DNA of 64,000 nt from Exophiala sp. HKRS030 (taxonomy: Eukaryota > Ascomycota > Eurotiomycetes > Chaetothyriales > Herpotrichiellaceae), in NCBI GenBank assembly GCA_023897205.1, contig JAHWDD010000002.1, positions 2,728,001-2,792,000 of the forward strand. Direction: 5' to 3'. Shown piece by piece: positions 1 through 11,099 of the stretch. Position 1 is the stretch's first letter. Every line of letters starts with the position of its first letter. Below the pieces are notes generated by a model. The model was not told the origin of the DNA. It did not search any database and saw only the letters and a list, made by a program, of their open reading frames with translations. Both the position numbers and the translations under genes were made by a program.

Positions 1-615
1 TTCTTTCACTGGACCACACTGACCATTGGACTCGCGTATGGTGGCTCGCTCACAATAGGCGGCATCCTGGGCGAATGTGTGTCAGGCTGGGTCGTCGACC
101 GCATTGTGAAGCGTGGGCGGAAGCAGCTCGGTCGTGACCCAGAACCAGAAGTCAGACTCAAGGCCATCTGGATGGGCGAATTCCTCGTACCGGCTGGTCT
201 TTTGATCTATGGGTTTTGTCTACAGTATCGTACGTCTTGGATCGCCCCGATTTTGGGGATGGGGATTGCGTGCTTCGGCCTCCAAATCATCACGACTACA
301 ACGTACACATACGCCACCGACTGCTACAGGCAGGAAAGTAGCGAAGTGGCGCAGCTTTTCAACTTCATCCGTCAGGAGATCGGCATGACTTTTGCGTTTT
401 ACGTGGTCAGGTTGGGCGACGAGATCGGGTATCAGTGGACGTTCCTCATGTTTGCCCTGATTGGAAGCGTACTGGCATTCATCCCCATGCTCCTTGTCGT
501 CTTGAAAGGCGAAGTGTGGAGAAAGAAGCTGGGAAAACCAGTAGGTGTGAACGCCTTCGACAGCATGTTCGCGGCAACAAAGGGGGGGAAAGGTCCAAAC
601 CATCACGACGTCTGA
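1..615 (+). CDS. MFS transporter (DHA1-like), C-terminal part, cut by window edge
   Basis: The frame is open from base 1 to a TGA at 613-615, giving 204 residues; the N-terminal half lies outside the window. The visible part holds a cytoplasmic loop rich in Arg/Lys (about residues 30-55) and several hydrophobic helices typical of the second six-helix bundle of the major facilitator superfamily, including a FNFIRQE segment followed by two further membrane spans and a short polar tail. The acidic and basic loop pattern resembles fungal DHA1-type drug or organic-solute antiporters of the plasma membrane. The substrate cannot be inferred from this half. No intron is visible in the retained part. 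Family assignment is fairly sure, subfamily much less so. Confidence 0.82.
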   Translation, partial: FFHWTTLTIGLAYGGSLTIGGILGECVSGWVVDRIVKRGRKQLGRDPEPEVRLKAIWMGEFLVPAGLLIYGFCLQYRTSWIAPILGMGIACFGLQIITTTTYTYATDCYRQESSEVAQLFNFIRQEIGMTFAFYVVRLGDEIGYQWTFLMFALIGSVLAFIPMLLVVLKGEVWRKKLGKPVGVNAFDSMFAATKGGKGPNHHDV

Positions 616-1967
616 TTGACGATCCAGTATGGGTCCGTCGAGAGTGTGAGACGTGTGATACACGAAACAACATACCAATTGACGAAAACTCCTCGGCCGA
701 GTAGGAGCTAGTGTGGGCAAGGGTATGCCGATCCGAGATCTCCAAGCTGCAAGGCTGCAAGATTCGTTTGGGAAGGATTCCGAATGACCCGATCGATCGG
801 GGATCAGCCATGCGGGTTTTTCTTCTGTTGGGATGCACGTCAACCCTGCATGATGCGCCTGTTCTCCGGACAGAGATGCAAGGACACCCAGCCCAGCAGG
901 GCTGCAGGGCCCGTCCCGCGATCATGGGGGAAAGAGCGACATTACTGAAGCGAGCTGCATTTCTCTCTGCAGCAAGTCTCGAATGGTCGGGCCGACCCCC
1001 TGGACCTTTTCTGAGTCAATGGACAACAAGAGCGGAAGGACTCCGAAAGGGGGGGAGGGAACTGGGACTGGGACTTAGTAAGTCTCCGAACTTGCAACGA
1101 GCGGCGTCTTGCCGTACGTACCTATACCTGAGGATGACAACACACAAACCAAGCCCAAGGGCGTTTCTTGGCTGGAGTGGTACCTAAGGCAAGACATTTT
1201 TAGATGTCCTGGAGTCCTGACGGCGGTGCGAGGGAGAGGGGATTGACTTTTCTGGGAGATGTATAAGACCGGATGTACATCGTAGACGTGGATTCGTTTG
1301 CTTTGGACGCCTAGTGACTGCTTTGAGGCGGGGAGCATGAGGGAATCAATGAGATTCTCGACACTCTCTGCGTTATGTCCGACGTTGCTGGCCCCATAGT
1401 AGGACGGGATTGTTCGAGAAAACGGTTGTCGTGTACAGTACACACACGCACCTTTCGGTATACCCTCGTGAGGAATAAAGTCCAGAATATATATACCTAG
1501 TCATCTAAGTAATGTAAAACAAAAATGCTCACTTTTACAGTATTACGGGGTACTCACGAGTCCGATAAACCACACACGGCCACTCTCCGGGCGTGCACGT
1601 TGCAAAAACAAAAAAGCAAAAGGACGGGCCGACCTATTTTATAATACTCAACCCTCCTGTATCTTCGTACGGGCGTTGATGGGGGTACCGTCGCCCTGGG
1701 TCATGGAAAACGTGAATGAGATTTTGCTTGCCGTGTAAACTGGCCACCTTGAAGCCTTGATGATCTATCAAGCACCTTCGTAGCAGACCGAGAGACGCAG
1801 TACGTTCACGGATAGTACTTCGCAGGCGCAAGTGCAAACACAAGTACAGAGTCCAGAAAACGAGTGCTGATTAAAAGAGTCCCTCATACTTGTCGGTCAG
1901 GCGCCTGTGGAAATTGGGATAATGACATGGCCCATGGTTACTTCCATGTCTCCGTCTCAGCCTTATC
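616..1967. other. Intergenic region, no supported gene
   Basis: About 1.35 kb between the MFS gene and the convergent hypothetical gene, probably mostly 3' flanks. Open frames here are short, mutually overlapping and show no recognisable domain. AT-rich patches occur around 1485-1530. Confidence 0.6.
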
Positions 1968-3536
1968 CTATCTACCCACCTCCCCTTCCCATGCGTCAAG
2001 TCTCGCGTTGCCGCTGACAATCCTCATTCCTCGGGGTTGAAGCAAGAGGAGCTCTACCTCGAAATTTTCATCTCCGACACGATCGGCATCAAGATCATCC
2101 CTCCATGCATCTTGCAATGCTTCCGCCATCGCCTGAGGCCTCTCACCAGTACCATCACCATCAGGAGGACCGGCTGCGAATGTTCCTTGGGTGAACATAG
2201 CTTCGTCCCTAAGCCGCAACCTTTGCAGTCGGATGCCTTCAGCTCTAACGCTTCGCTGTAACTCTCGGTTTCGTCGTTCTCGCAAGCTGATGGCCCGGGC
2301 TGTCGGACTCTGCTCGCCAATCCGGTGATCCCACCTGCCATTGTCGAGCATAGACACACTACCAGGACCTGCAAGAAGCATGCCAGGAGGAGCAGTATAT
2401 GCAGCATCATGCTCGGTGACAAATGGGCCTCGCAAGAGATCGGCAGGGGTTTGTGGCTGGGAAACAGCAGGAAGAGAATCGTTATATACCGGAAAGCCAC
2501 GGCCGTCCAGACATAGGTGCCGGTATTGGCGTGGCTCGGTATGAGGAAACCCGCTTGCGTTTCTGACTGGAGTTGGAGTGACTGGGAACTCTGGAGATGC
2601 TGATTCTGCGCGGTTCGAAGAAGGTGTCTCGATTGGTGATGCATCCGGGATAGGAGGTGAACTCGGCAGGTAGGTCGAGTGCTCTGTTAAACACAAAAGA
2701 CTGCAACTTCTGTGTGCTTGATCTGCATCGGACAGATCGCCCAAACCGTCAAAGTCTTCATTCGTGCCTAGGTCAGAGTTGTCATGGAAGGTGTAAGTGT
2801 CTGACAAGGGTGGCGGCAGGACCAGGGCAGGCAATTCGGCAGCATGTTCGCTCGGGCGGCTGGTGCTTTCAAGGGACAATCGCCTCAATTGATCAGTGAG
2901 CAGAATCTTCGCTGTTGTGTCACTAGCATAGTCTTCGACCTCGGCTGTTCGCCAAAAATGAGTCAAACTTCGCCTGCTGGGATTCTTGATGGTGGTGTGC
3001 TTTGATGAGCCAACGACGCTTTCCGAATGAACTTCAGAACTTTGCTTTTCTGGTGAGGCAGCTCTGAAGAAGCGAAGGAGTGAGCTTTTGCGGGGGGCAT
3101 GCTTGTTGACTCGCATCGTTGGAACCGTGGTTTTCGGGGATGGTGATCTGTTGTCTTCATGGTGCACTTCGACTCTGCATTCTTGACCTTCAATATCTTG
3201 ACCATATGAGGTCGACCGGGAGCCAACCTCCGAGAAGGCATTCTTGATGGTTGACCCAGTCTGCCAAGCGTCTTGTGTTTGATCCTCCTCTTCTTGCGGA
3301 TGTGGAATGGCACGCTGAGAGGTAAGCTCGAATGTACTTGGGGCTGCCAGATTGAAGTCCGTGCAAGTCAGGCCATTTGCTTCTGCTTGAGCTTGTCGAT
3401 AGTCATTGAGATAACGAGCAATATCATGTTTCTTGAAACCCTGCCGCAGTAAGCCATAATAGATATCAGCCTGTTGGAGACTGCACTCGACATCAACAGG
3501 AGAAAGGGATATACTGCTGAGCGGTAGGCGTATCAT
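1968..3536 (-). CDS. Hypothetical protein, 522 aa
   Basis: Uninterrupted frame with an ATG start at 3536. The N-terminal 70 residues look folded: a short helical segment with a tandem YYGLL...YLNDYRQAQAEA pattern. The remainder is polar and low-complexity, rich in Ser, Pro and charged residues, with several RxSxLxRFxR-type basic patches that could be phosphorylation or docking sites. Near the C-terminus (about residues 420-450) there is an Arg-rich helical stretch. No transmembrane segment or signal peptide is seen. I do not recognise the family. It is divergent from the PDK1-type kinase gene and shares a 1.4 kb promoter region with it. Function unknown; existence is supported by the length of the frame and consistent amino-acid composition. 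Confidence 0.65.
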   Translation of the reverse strand: MIRLPLSSISLSPVDVECSLQQADIYYGLLRQGFKKHDIARYLNDYRQAQAEANGLTCTDFNLAAPSTFELTSQRAIPHPQEEEDQTQDAWQTGSTIKNAFSEVGSRSTSYGQDIEGQECRVEVHHEDNRSPSPKTTVPTMRVNKHAPRKSSLLRFFRAASPEKQSSEVHSESVVGSSKHTTIKNPSRRSLTHFWRTAEVEDYASDTTAKILLTDQLRRLSLESTSRPSEHAAELPALVLPPPLSDTYTFHDNSDLGTNEDFDGLGDLSDADQAHRSCSLLCLTEHSTYLPSSPPIPDASPIETPSSNRAESASPEFPVTPTPVRNASGFPHTEPRQYRHLCLDGRGFPVYNDSLPAVSQPQTPADLLRGPFVTEHDAAYTAPPGMLLAGPGSVSMLDNGRWDHRIGEQSPTARAISLRERRNRELQRSVRAEGIRLQRLRLRDEAMFTQGTFAAGPPDGDGTGERPQAMAEALQDAWRDDLDADRVGDENFEVELLLLQPRGMRIVSGNARLDAWEGEVGR

Positions 3537-4919
3537 GGTGTTTTCTAATTCTTTCGCGTTGCTATTGACGGCGATAATGCGGAGGTCAAGAGAGCCATAA
3601 CGTGGTCCTGAGAGTCATCATCATGGAAGTTGCCATCGCAAACAATAGCAGTAGCAAGTAGTTCACGCTGAGAAAGAGAGCATTGTTCCTACCTCTGTCT
3701 CTTCAACTGCTCACCTAGAGCACACGCAAGATCACATATCACTTGATATCACTTGCGTTCGATGACATATATCTCTCAAATCCCACATTCTCTTGACAAT
3801 CGTAGAACAACTCAGGTTTCGAAATGTGATGTCTCTCACGACTTCTGTCTTCGAAGCAGAGACCAGCTAATCCAAGGCCTCCACTACCCATACCCATACC
3901 CATACGTGGCAGAGCCTCTACAGTTCTTCGAAACTCCACAGTAATCTCGATCAGTACCGAAGCGGAATAGTCTTCAATGATGGACTGTTGTGCGATGGCG
4001 AAAGCTATGCTTGAATGAGCCTTGCCGGCGAACTGGTGGCTTGCGAAGGTTTGAGGCCACAAGACAAAGACGCCACTCCATCGGCGGTACAAGAGTTCAT
4101 CGAGTATCGAGCGAGGTGATTTGCATCCTGGCAAGCCAAAGGCCAGGAAATGAGATGAGATCGGCCACCGGGCGTGGCGGCACGTCACCAAAGGTGGATG
4201 GAGAGCCACCCGACGACTACGATGCTCACTAAGGAGTTGGGACTTTGTTTGGGGCTACAATAGGCTACAGTTGACAGATTACAGAGGACCTGGGGCTGCT
4301 ACTACTGCTATTGCTGGGGCTCACTAGGCCTGATCCTGCACCGGTAACGGGACCTGGAACTGGAACCAGCAATGGCAACTGCGCCTGCGCCTATAACGAC
4401 GATTACAGGCTACGAGTGGCCTGCATCTCAAATCACCACCAACAACAGACTAACCGCCATCTTTGCATCGGCATCGTCGTCTCGCTTCTCAGTTACAAGC
4501 CAGACAGAACAACACATCCTCCAATTGAATCTCCCAACTTCTTTTTTTCCAAAAAAAGGTCGTTTCTACGCTCGCTACCTTGCTGGGACTGTCCGCTGCT
4601 CGTTATCGTCGACGTCTTCCTTTGCGCCATTTCCGACGGCCTCTTTCTCCCCTGCGACCCCATACCTAGGCGAGATTTTGAAACAAATCCGAGTTCCCTA
4701 CACATCCTGCACCATTATCCTTGGTTGTCTCTAGACTACACCTTCACGGCCTCATTGCCTCAATCTACACTGCCAGGCTCTCTGCAGCAGCAATAATGAA
4801 GAGACGTACACGTACACTGTGATCGAGACATTCTTTCGAGGCCCGAAGCCGCACGTCATCGCTCACCACGTTGCTCTTCCAAGCCACTGCGTCCACGACT
4901 CCCAAGATTGCAGGCAAGC
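3537..4919. promoter_or_regulatory. Divergent promoter region of hypothetical gene and PDK1-like kinase
   Basis: This 1.38 kb stretch separates two divergent start codons. It contains a short CCCATA tandem (about 3886-3905) and a T-run/A-run pair near 4541-4556. From about 4590 onward it is pyrimidine-rich, as fungal 5' leaders often are. Two overlapping open frames around 4311-4796 have no recognisable domain and probably lie in the kinase 5' leader. Confidence 0.5.
3885..3906. repeat. Short CCCATA tandem repeat
   Basis: Three consecutive CCCATA units are visible, preceded by a partial unit. A simple microsatellite in the divergent promoter region; no function implied. Confidence 0.7.
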
Positions 4920-7586
4920 ATGGCCGACCTATCTCTTGGTCCGCTGAGGATTGCGAACCCGGATGATGCTTCTCCTGATACCGCATTACAGCCACAATCT
5001 ACGTCGGCCACAGTACCAAAGGTCTCTCCTCTGAACGATGTCACCGGACGGACCGATTACCTCTCAGCTGTCCCTCGCAGATCCGATAGTCCTGTTTCTC
5101 CGCTGGAGACGTCTCCGGACGGTCCGTTGTCTCAAATGACTACTGAGCTATCATCATCAGTCTCGTCATCTACTGCGCCCTCAACGTTTACCCCGAATAG
5201 TCGCCCCGCGGACCGAACCGCACAGAGGTCGAATCTTCCCTACACATACCAAGATCAACAGCAAGCACAGTTTCCTCAATACCCAACCATGATACCCCGG
5301 AATGGACAAGACCCCAGAACGAATTCGAATCGTCCCGGGTCAGTATATTACACACAAATGCCTGTTAACGGTGCCGCCAGCAACGGGATATCGAGACAAG
5401 GGTCGTACAGAGTACGGAGTGACGGCGCCGGCAATTCAGGCTTCCCTGTAAGGACCTCTTCAAAGCGAGCAGGCGTGGGAGAAGTGGCCGGTGTACCATC
5501 AAGAGACGACTCACATACGGAAAGGGCATACGGGCAAGGACAATATACATTGGGCAACGCCCCTCTTCCCCCCCGAAGGACTTCTCGAGGAATGGGCTCA
5601 ACACGCATGGGCTCTACTCCGGTCGGCAGCACACCACTGTCTACCACTCCGAAATCGATACAGACACCTCTCTCCAGCTCACCTTACAATCTCGAGGATC
5701 GACCCTTGACCAGCGCAGCCGAAGACTGGCAAGAACGAGGAGCGGCTGTGGGCGTCAAAAAAGAGTACGATGCCGATGGTCGGGTATCAATCAAACCCGT
5801 TAAAAAGGGGGTGAAGGATTTCAATTTTGGACGAACACTGGGAGAAGGTTCTTACAGTACGGTGCTTGCTGCGACAGATCGATCGACGGGCAAGGACTAC
5901 GCCATTAAAGTGCTCGACAAACGCCATATCATCAAAGAAAAGAAGGTGAAATATGTCAACATTGAACGGGACACGCTGAATCGGTTGACGGATCATCCTG
6001 GAGTGGTCCGATTATATTACACCTTTCAGGATGAGAGATCCTTGTATTTCGTTCTTGACTTGTGTCCCGGAGGTGAGTTGCTGGGGGTGCTTAAACGAAT
6101 GTCGACATTTGACGAGGAATGCACCCAATTTTACGGAGCACAGATTCTCGACACAATTGAGTATATGCACAGCCGAGGCGTCATCCACCGGGACTTGAAA
6201 CCCGAAAATCTCTTGCTCGATGAGAACAAGCACATCAAAGTGACCGATTTTGGTACGGCCAAATTGTTGCCAGAGAGGAAGGATATGGAAGGGCGAGTCG
6301 ATTTCGAACCCGACGCAACCTCAGATGAGAACAGGGCTAACTCATTCGTGGGAACTGCGGAATATGTGAGCCCTGAATTATTGACGGACAAGAATGCATG
6401 CAAAGCCAGCGACCTCTGGGCATTTGGGTGTATCATATATCAGCTTTTGGCTGGTAGACCGCCATTCAAGGCTAGTAACGACTATCAGACATTTCAGAAA
6501 ATTGTCAACCTTGACTACGACTTCCCTCGAGGCTTCCCAGATCTTGCTCGGGACCTCGTAGAAAGATTACTTGTGTTGGATCCACAGAGGCGCCTTTCAC
6601 TCGAACATGCCAGAAACCACCCTTTCTTTAACGGAATTCAGTGGGGTCGAGGCTTATGGCAACAGAAAGCGCCGCGGTTGAAGGCCTATGTCCCTCCTCC
6701 ACAGGCACCTATCAAGCTCAACGGTGGCGCGGAGCAAGAGAGCTATCCCTCCAACATTGCCCCAGCACATAGTACACACCCTACCATGCTCCCTCCAAAC
6801 AATCAGAAACCGCGCCCACGGGTGATAACCGAGTTACCGCCACCGAGCCAACTCGACATTGAGTGGTCACCGGTCCTCACCAGGAACAACGAGAGAATCC
6901 TTAAGTTGGGTAATCTTTGTGTTGTATCGACACCAAATCCTCACAGTCCTCATGGAAGCGAAGGTGGAAACAAGTTATCCAGGTTGTTCGGCAGTAGAGA
7001 CACCAAGAAGCGACAAAGACTTGTTATGGTGACATCAAGTGCTCGGATAATCATTGCCGCAGCTGGGGGCGAGGAGAAGAAATCCAAGTCAGAGATCTCT
7101 TTGTTGTCACCAGGCACAGAATTCTCGAGTGCGACAGATTCGAAGGGAATTACTCAGTGGATTGTCGATACGGTAAGGTCTCCTAACGTTGTTCCACACT
7201 TTCATGACTAATTGAGAGAACAGAAAGACAGACACTTCGTTTTCGAGGATCCGAAACCACCTTCGAACGACCAAATGGCGACGGCCATGTCAGCACAGGA
7301 GTGGCTCGATGTCCTGGCGAGAGCTCGAGAAATTGCAATCTCTCTGCAAAACTCGAGCAGCACGTACGGAAACGACGATACACTCAACTTATCATCTTCC
7401 GGATTATCTAGTCATGCAAGCACGATCGATAGGACATCAGACCTGAGTCCTCATTCAGTAAACCATGGGCACTCTGGTCGTATGATGCTGCACAAACAAC
7501 ACTCTGGAGGCGATACCGAATCACTCAAGGGCAGAAAGCGGTTTAGCAAACGGCAGTCCAAGAGCGGATTGACTGCGGTCTTCTGA
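4920..7586 (+). CDS. PDK1/Pkh-type AGC protein kinase, 871 aa, two exons
   Basis: Serine/threonine kinase of the 3-phosphoinositide-dependent kinase-1 family (yeast Pkh1/2, fission yeast Ksg1), which phosphorylates the activation loop of other AGC kinases in sphingolipid, TOR and cell-wall signalling. Start is the ATG at 4920. Residues 1-290 are Ser/Pro-rich and disordered. The kinase domain covers about 300-570: Gly loop GEGSYS, VAIK-like lysine in YAIKVLDK (about 330), HRDLKPEN (about 422), DFGTA (about 441), an activation loop ending SFVGTAEYVSPE, and the LLxLDPxxR region. A C-terminal PDK1-type PH domain (about 640-830) is split by a 51-bp intron, 7173-7223 (GTAAGG...AACAG). Exons are 4920-7172 and 7224-7586, joined in phase 0. 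The PH domain after the kinase domain separates PDK1 from most AGC kinases, so the family call is strong. Confidence 0.93.
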
Positions 7587-8555
7587 TGCGTCGTTAGCAT
7601 TTTCGTTTGTTTTCTTGGACCATCATTTAGCATAGCGTTGTCATTGTTGATGTTGTTCAGTGGGCGTGGCGATTTCGTGTGGACATGAGCGGGATAAGTG
7701 CAATTGAAGTCTACTGAGCTCAGCCTCTTGAGGACGTATTTCTTTGTATGAGGGAGTATTGAAGAGTAGCCTTCATCATATAAACCTAGACAGGATATCT
7801 TGGCCTGGGAATTCATTGAGGTCACCGAGCAGTAGCGGATTCAACCATCAAGACTGCTTTGTTTTCGATGAGGATTGACTGGGCTCTGTGTAAACTTCTT
7901 CTTCATCCATTAACTTGCTGGCTTACCGAGTTTTCCTTTAGTGCCCTGTGTCTTCCGCAAATGATAAGCCGATCCTTATTGACTACACCCCGGTCATCTT
8001 CGTGCCTTGGTACTGCGCTGAGAACGAGTGGCTGCGCTGCTTCGGACCTGCATACGAGCTATGTCCTAAGAGGCATGAATCGCCTGCATCTTCATTGCCA
8101 CACTTCGTCCCACGGCGCCAGCCGCAGTCGATGAGCATCCGCAGCCTGACTCTTCGCGCATGGCGCAAAAGAGAGAGGTCTCTCGACGACGTTACGCGAC
8201 TTCTTGTCCATGTCACTCGAGGTCGAGTGCAATCAGCGACCCCCGATACCCGAAAGGCGCCTCATCCGCGCTCGCGACCTAGATACTCGGACTGTCTTTT
8301 ACGGACCTTCCTCCTTGCGCCCAACTGCAGTGGGCTGTCTGCCTCGATAACTTTCCCAAGCACGGGACCTGGAATAACGAGGAGGTACAGTCTTGCCGAG
8401 CCGGGTGTACAGACAGAGAGGGGCATTGTGGTCTGTTATGGGCACACTTTGGACAACAACCGGCGCAAGACTCATGCATACACGAAGACCACGAGAAAGA
8501 AGACGACAGGATCTAGAAAACATACATCGAACCTGACCATCGGTTTTCTGCGCAA
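7587..8555. other. Intergenic region (3' flank of kinase, 5' leader of BTB-like gene)
   Basis: About 970 bp. A 209-codon frame at 7948-8577 starts at GTG and overlaps the ATG of the next gene in another frame; I treat it as chance or leader sequence. No RNA gene is recognisable. Confidence 0.5.
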
Positions 8556-10244
8556 ATGGTTTCACGTGCTGAAGTAGCAGATCGGTCTCGAGGGCCTGCC
8601 TCTGTCGTTTCTCGAACGTCGCGGTCTAGACACCACCATCGAAATAGATCACATCATGGAGGCCAAACTCAGACTTCTCTGAACGAGTTTCCCTTTTTCT
8701 CCCAGTCTGGAGATGTCGAGATTGTGATAGCATGTGATGGACACGAGAAGCGATATCTATTACACCGCTTTACGCTGGCGCAGTTTTCGGGATTCTTTGA
8801 AGGCAACACTCGCGAAGAATGGTCGCGCAATCAAGCTATTGCACCTTCACGGCAGGAGCAAGCTCTCAGTGTGATCGGCGAAGAGTCATCGCATCCCGGC
8901 TCTGCGCACAGTATACAAGGGAGACCGATCTCACCGCCTCGGCCGCGCTGGCGTTTTGAATTAGACTGGGAGAATCTCGAGGAAGATGAAGACGAGCCCA
9001 TTCTGGTTCGAAGAACACCCGAAGGAGCTTTGTTTACTACATCCCACCCACCGCCACCACCTTATCAAGCTGAGCCGCAACGAAGGCCGCGCCCACAACC
9101 TACACATACATCTTTTTTTAGATCCATGGCAAATCTTGCTCTAACTTCGCACCATGGAGCGTCGCAATCAACAGCTCAGCTCCCTGTGACGGTAGACCCT
9201 GCATTGGGCAATCCTCTGTTGCGCGACTACGACAACCTGTTCCGAATCTTCTACAATTACCCTCCACTCTTGAATGCCACGAACATCGCCTCTGCCTATT
9301 CCGAGTGCAAGGCTTTGCTCAGCTTGGCAGACATGTACGAAGCCTTGCCAGTTGTCGGGCCTCGGATTGATCACCATCTACTGCGATTCTCGAGTCGACT
9401 GTTCAAGCAGATCGCGAAATACCCACCATCATATCTGAAATTAGGCTACCTTGCCCGGAGCCGTATAATCTTCTCCGAAGCACTTACACATGTTGTTGGC
9501 CAGTGGCCCGCAGGTCTGCCATACATCAAGTCTCCTGACCCCAATGGGGGCGGGTATGAAGTCCCACAGTCCGTAATTGATCTGATCGAGGATAAAGTCG
9601 ACGAACTAGAAGAGTTGAAGTTGCGCATCGAGACGAAATTGTTCAGATTGACGCTTACCACGAGTCGTGGTGAACGGGTCAATCCAGTAAACGACTATTT
9701 GGGCTGGCTTGCAATGAGCCTATGGAGGCAATGGCTTGCCGAAAACACAACTCCAGAAGTCCGTGGTATATTGAAAAACACATCGCCTTCTTCCTCCTCG
9801 AGACCAGGCAGTGCGAACCCCGGTGGTGCGAATGTTCCGCCTCGACGAACAGGAGGTACTACGGCAGGTGACACAGCGACCTTGGCCGTCCAACATCCAC
9901 CTCCACCACCTCCGGTGCCTGTCAACACAGGTCGAGTATTCCGGATGATTGGAGCAACGAATCCCGAGGCGTTCCTGCCACGGGATGAATTAAAACGGTT
10001 CCTCAAGATACAGCCGCCGGGTCATTCCACCTCGGCGGTCTACACGAGGGACAACCTTCGACGATTTGAACGAAAGATTGACGAAATCAAAAATGTCGCC
10101 AGGGATATTGTGAAGCCGTTAACAAGAAACTGTTTGGAACTTGATGTACGAAGTTTTTTGAGTGACGGGCAAGGTGGCGGCGGCGGGTTGGGATATTTGA
10201 CTTGTATGAGGTGTGAAGAGGAAGACATCCCTTGGGAAATTTAA
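8556..10244 (+). CDS. BTB/POZ-like domain protein, 562 aa
   Basis: Single-exon frame starting at ATG 8556. After an Arg/His/Ser-rich N-terminus (1-40) comes a BTB-like core, GDVEIVIACDGHEKRYLLHR (52-71), followed by the FSGFFEG segment. This matches the degenerate BTB fold of many fungal proteins in which the domain is the only recognisable element. The middle (about 90-215) is disordered with poly-Pro. Residues about 220-420 are helical and contain a conserved-looking YSECKALLSLADMYEALPVV stretch typical of the region after the BTB in these proteins. The C-terminus is Gly-rich. Such proteins may be adaptors or transcription-associated factors, but nothing in the sequence decides this. Function not assigned. 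Confidence 0.75.
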   Translation: MVSRAEVADRSRGPASVVSRTSRSRHHHRNRSHHGGQTQTSLNEFPFFSQSGDVEIVIACDGHEKRYLLHRFTLAQFSGFFEGNTREEWSRNQAIAPSRQEQALSVIGEESSHPGSAHSIQGRPISPPRPRWRFELDWENLEEDEDEPILVRRTPEGALFTTSHPPPPPYQAEPQRRPRPQPTHTSFFRSMANLALTSHHGASQSTAQLPVTVDPALGNPLLRDYDNLFRIFYNYPPLLNATNIASAYSECKALLSLADMYEALPVVGPRIDHHLLRFSSRLFKQIAKYPPSYLKLGYLARSRIIFSEALTHVVGQWPAGLPYIKSPDPNGGGYEVPQSVIDLIEDKVDELEELKLRIETKLFRLTLTTSRGERVNPVNDYLGWLAMSLWRQWLAENTTPEVRGILKNTSPSSSSRPGSANPGGANVPPRRTGGTTAGDTATLAVQHPPPPPPVPVNTGRVFRMIGATNPEAFLPRDELKRFLKIQPPGHSTSAVYTRDNLRRFERKIDEIKNVARDIVKPLTRNCLELDVRSFLSDGQGGGGGLGYLTCMRCEEEDIPWEI

Positions 10245-11099
10245 TTCGATATGGAATCTCACCAAATTCTCTCACGAGCACCGATTTCTCTGGAAACACA
10301 AGGCGCTTTGTGTATTACTCACGATACCAACGACCTGGACGAATTTTTTTAAGGTGGGATTTTTACCCCCCTGTTTTTACGCGCTTAATGAATCATTGAA
10401 GGATTGATCGGACTTTATGGACAAATATATCTATCAGATAACTCTTGTGTATTTGTTTTTTGATTTTCCCTGGTGGAAATTGGAAATGAATTGGATCGAT
10501 ATGACTATATATTTGATGAGTTGAAATTGAGATTGAGATTGAGCCTGTGAGACGACATGCGTCTATGTGAACGGCAACTATTTCAGGGCATGGCGATATT
10601 TCCCCCTTTTTTCTGTCGTGCTCAAATCTGTGTCCTCGACATTGAATCGTAATTACCTGTGAAAAGCAATCATGAGGGATGAAAACAAAAACCAAAACAT
10701 CGGTACACTGTACACTGTATGACGATCAGGAAAATTGTTGTATTGTCTATTGGTCTATCGATAAAAACATGCTGTAAAACTAGGAAAGCTTGACACGATG
10801 TGCCTGACCCAACGGTTTCCAACGTCGATATCGCTGTAGCCGAAAGAGTGTTTTCTGCCTTGGTACCCTGATTTTTCTCACAACGAAACAACACCATTCG
10901 AACCCATACTCGATGTCATTCTGGTCCCATGACTGCCCACGAACAGTGTTCGCTGTTTTGCTCAACCGTTTGCCGTCACTCGTTTCTCGATTCGTCCCGG
11001 ACACCAGTATTCGTCATCCGACACCACGATAATGACAACGTCCGTCCACGCCCTTCAGGGGTTTGTCCCCACTCGACAGTTTCGACGAGAGCCACGGGT
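10245..11099. other. Intergenic, convergent 3' flanks
   Basis: Lies between the 3' ends of the BTB-like gene and the minus-strand Asp/Ser-rich gene. AT-rich with short GAGATT-like iterations near 10521-10545. No supported gene. Confidence 0.5.

Noticed and set aside
7948..8577. 209-codon plus-strand frame upstream of the BTB-like gene
   Set aside because: Starts at GTG, overlaps the BTB-like ATG in another frame, and has no domain.
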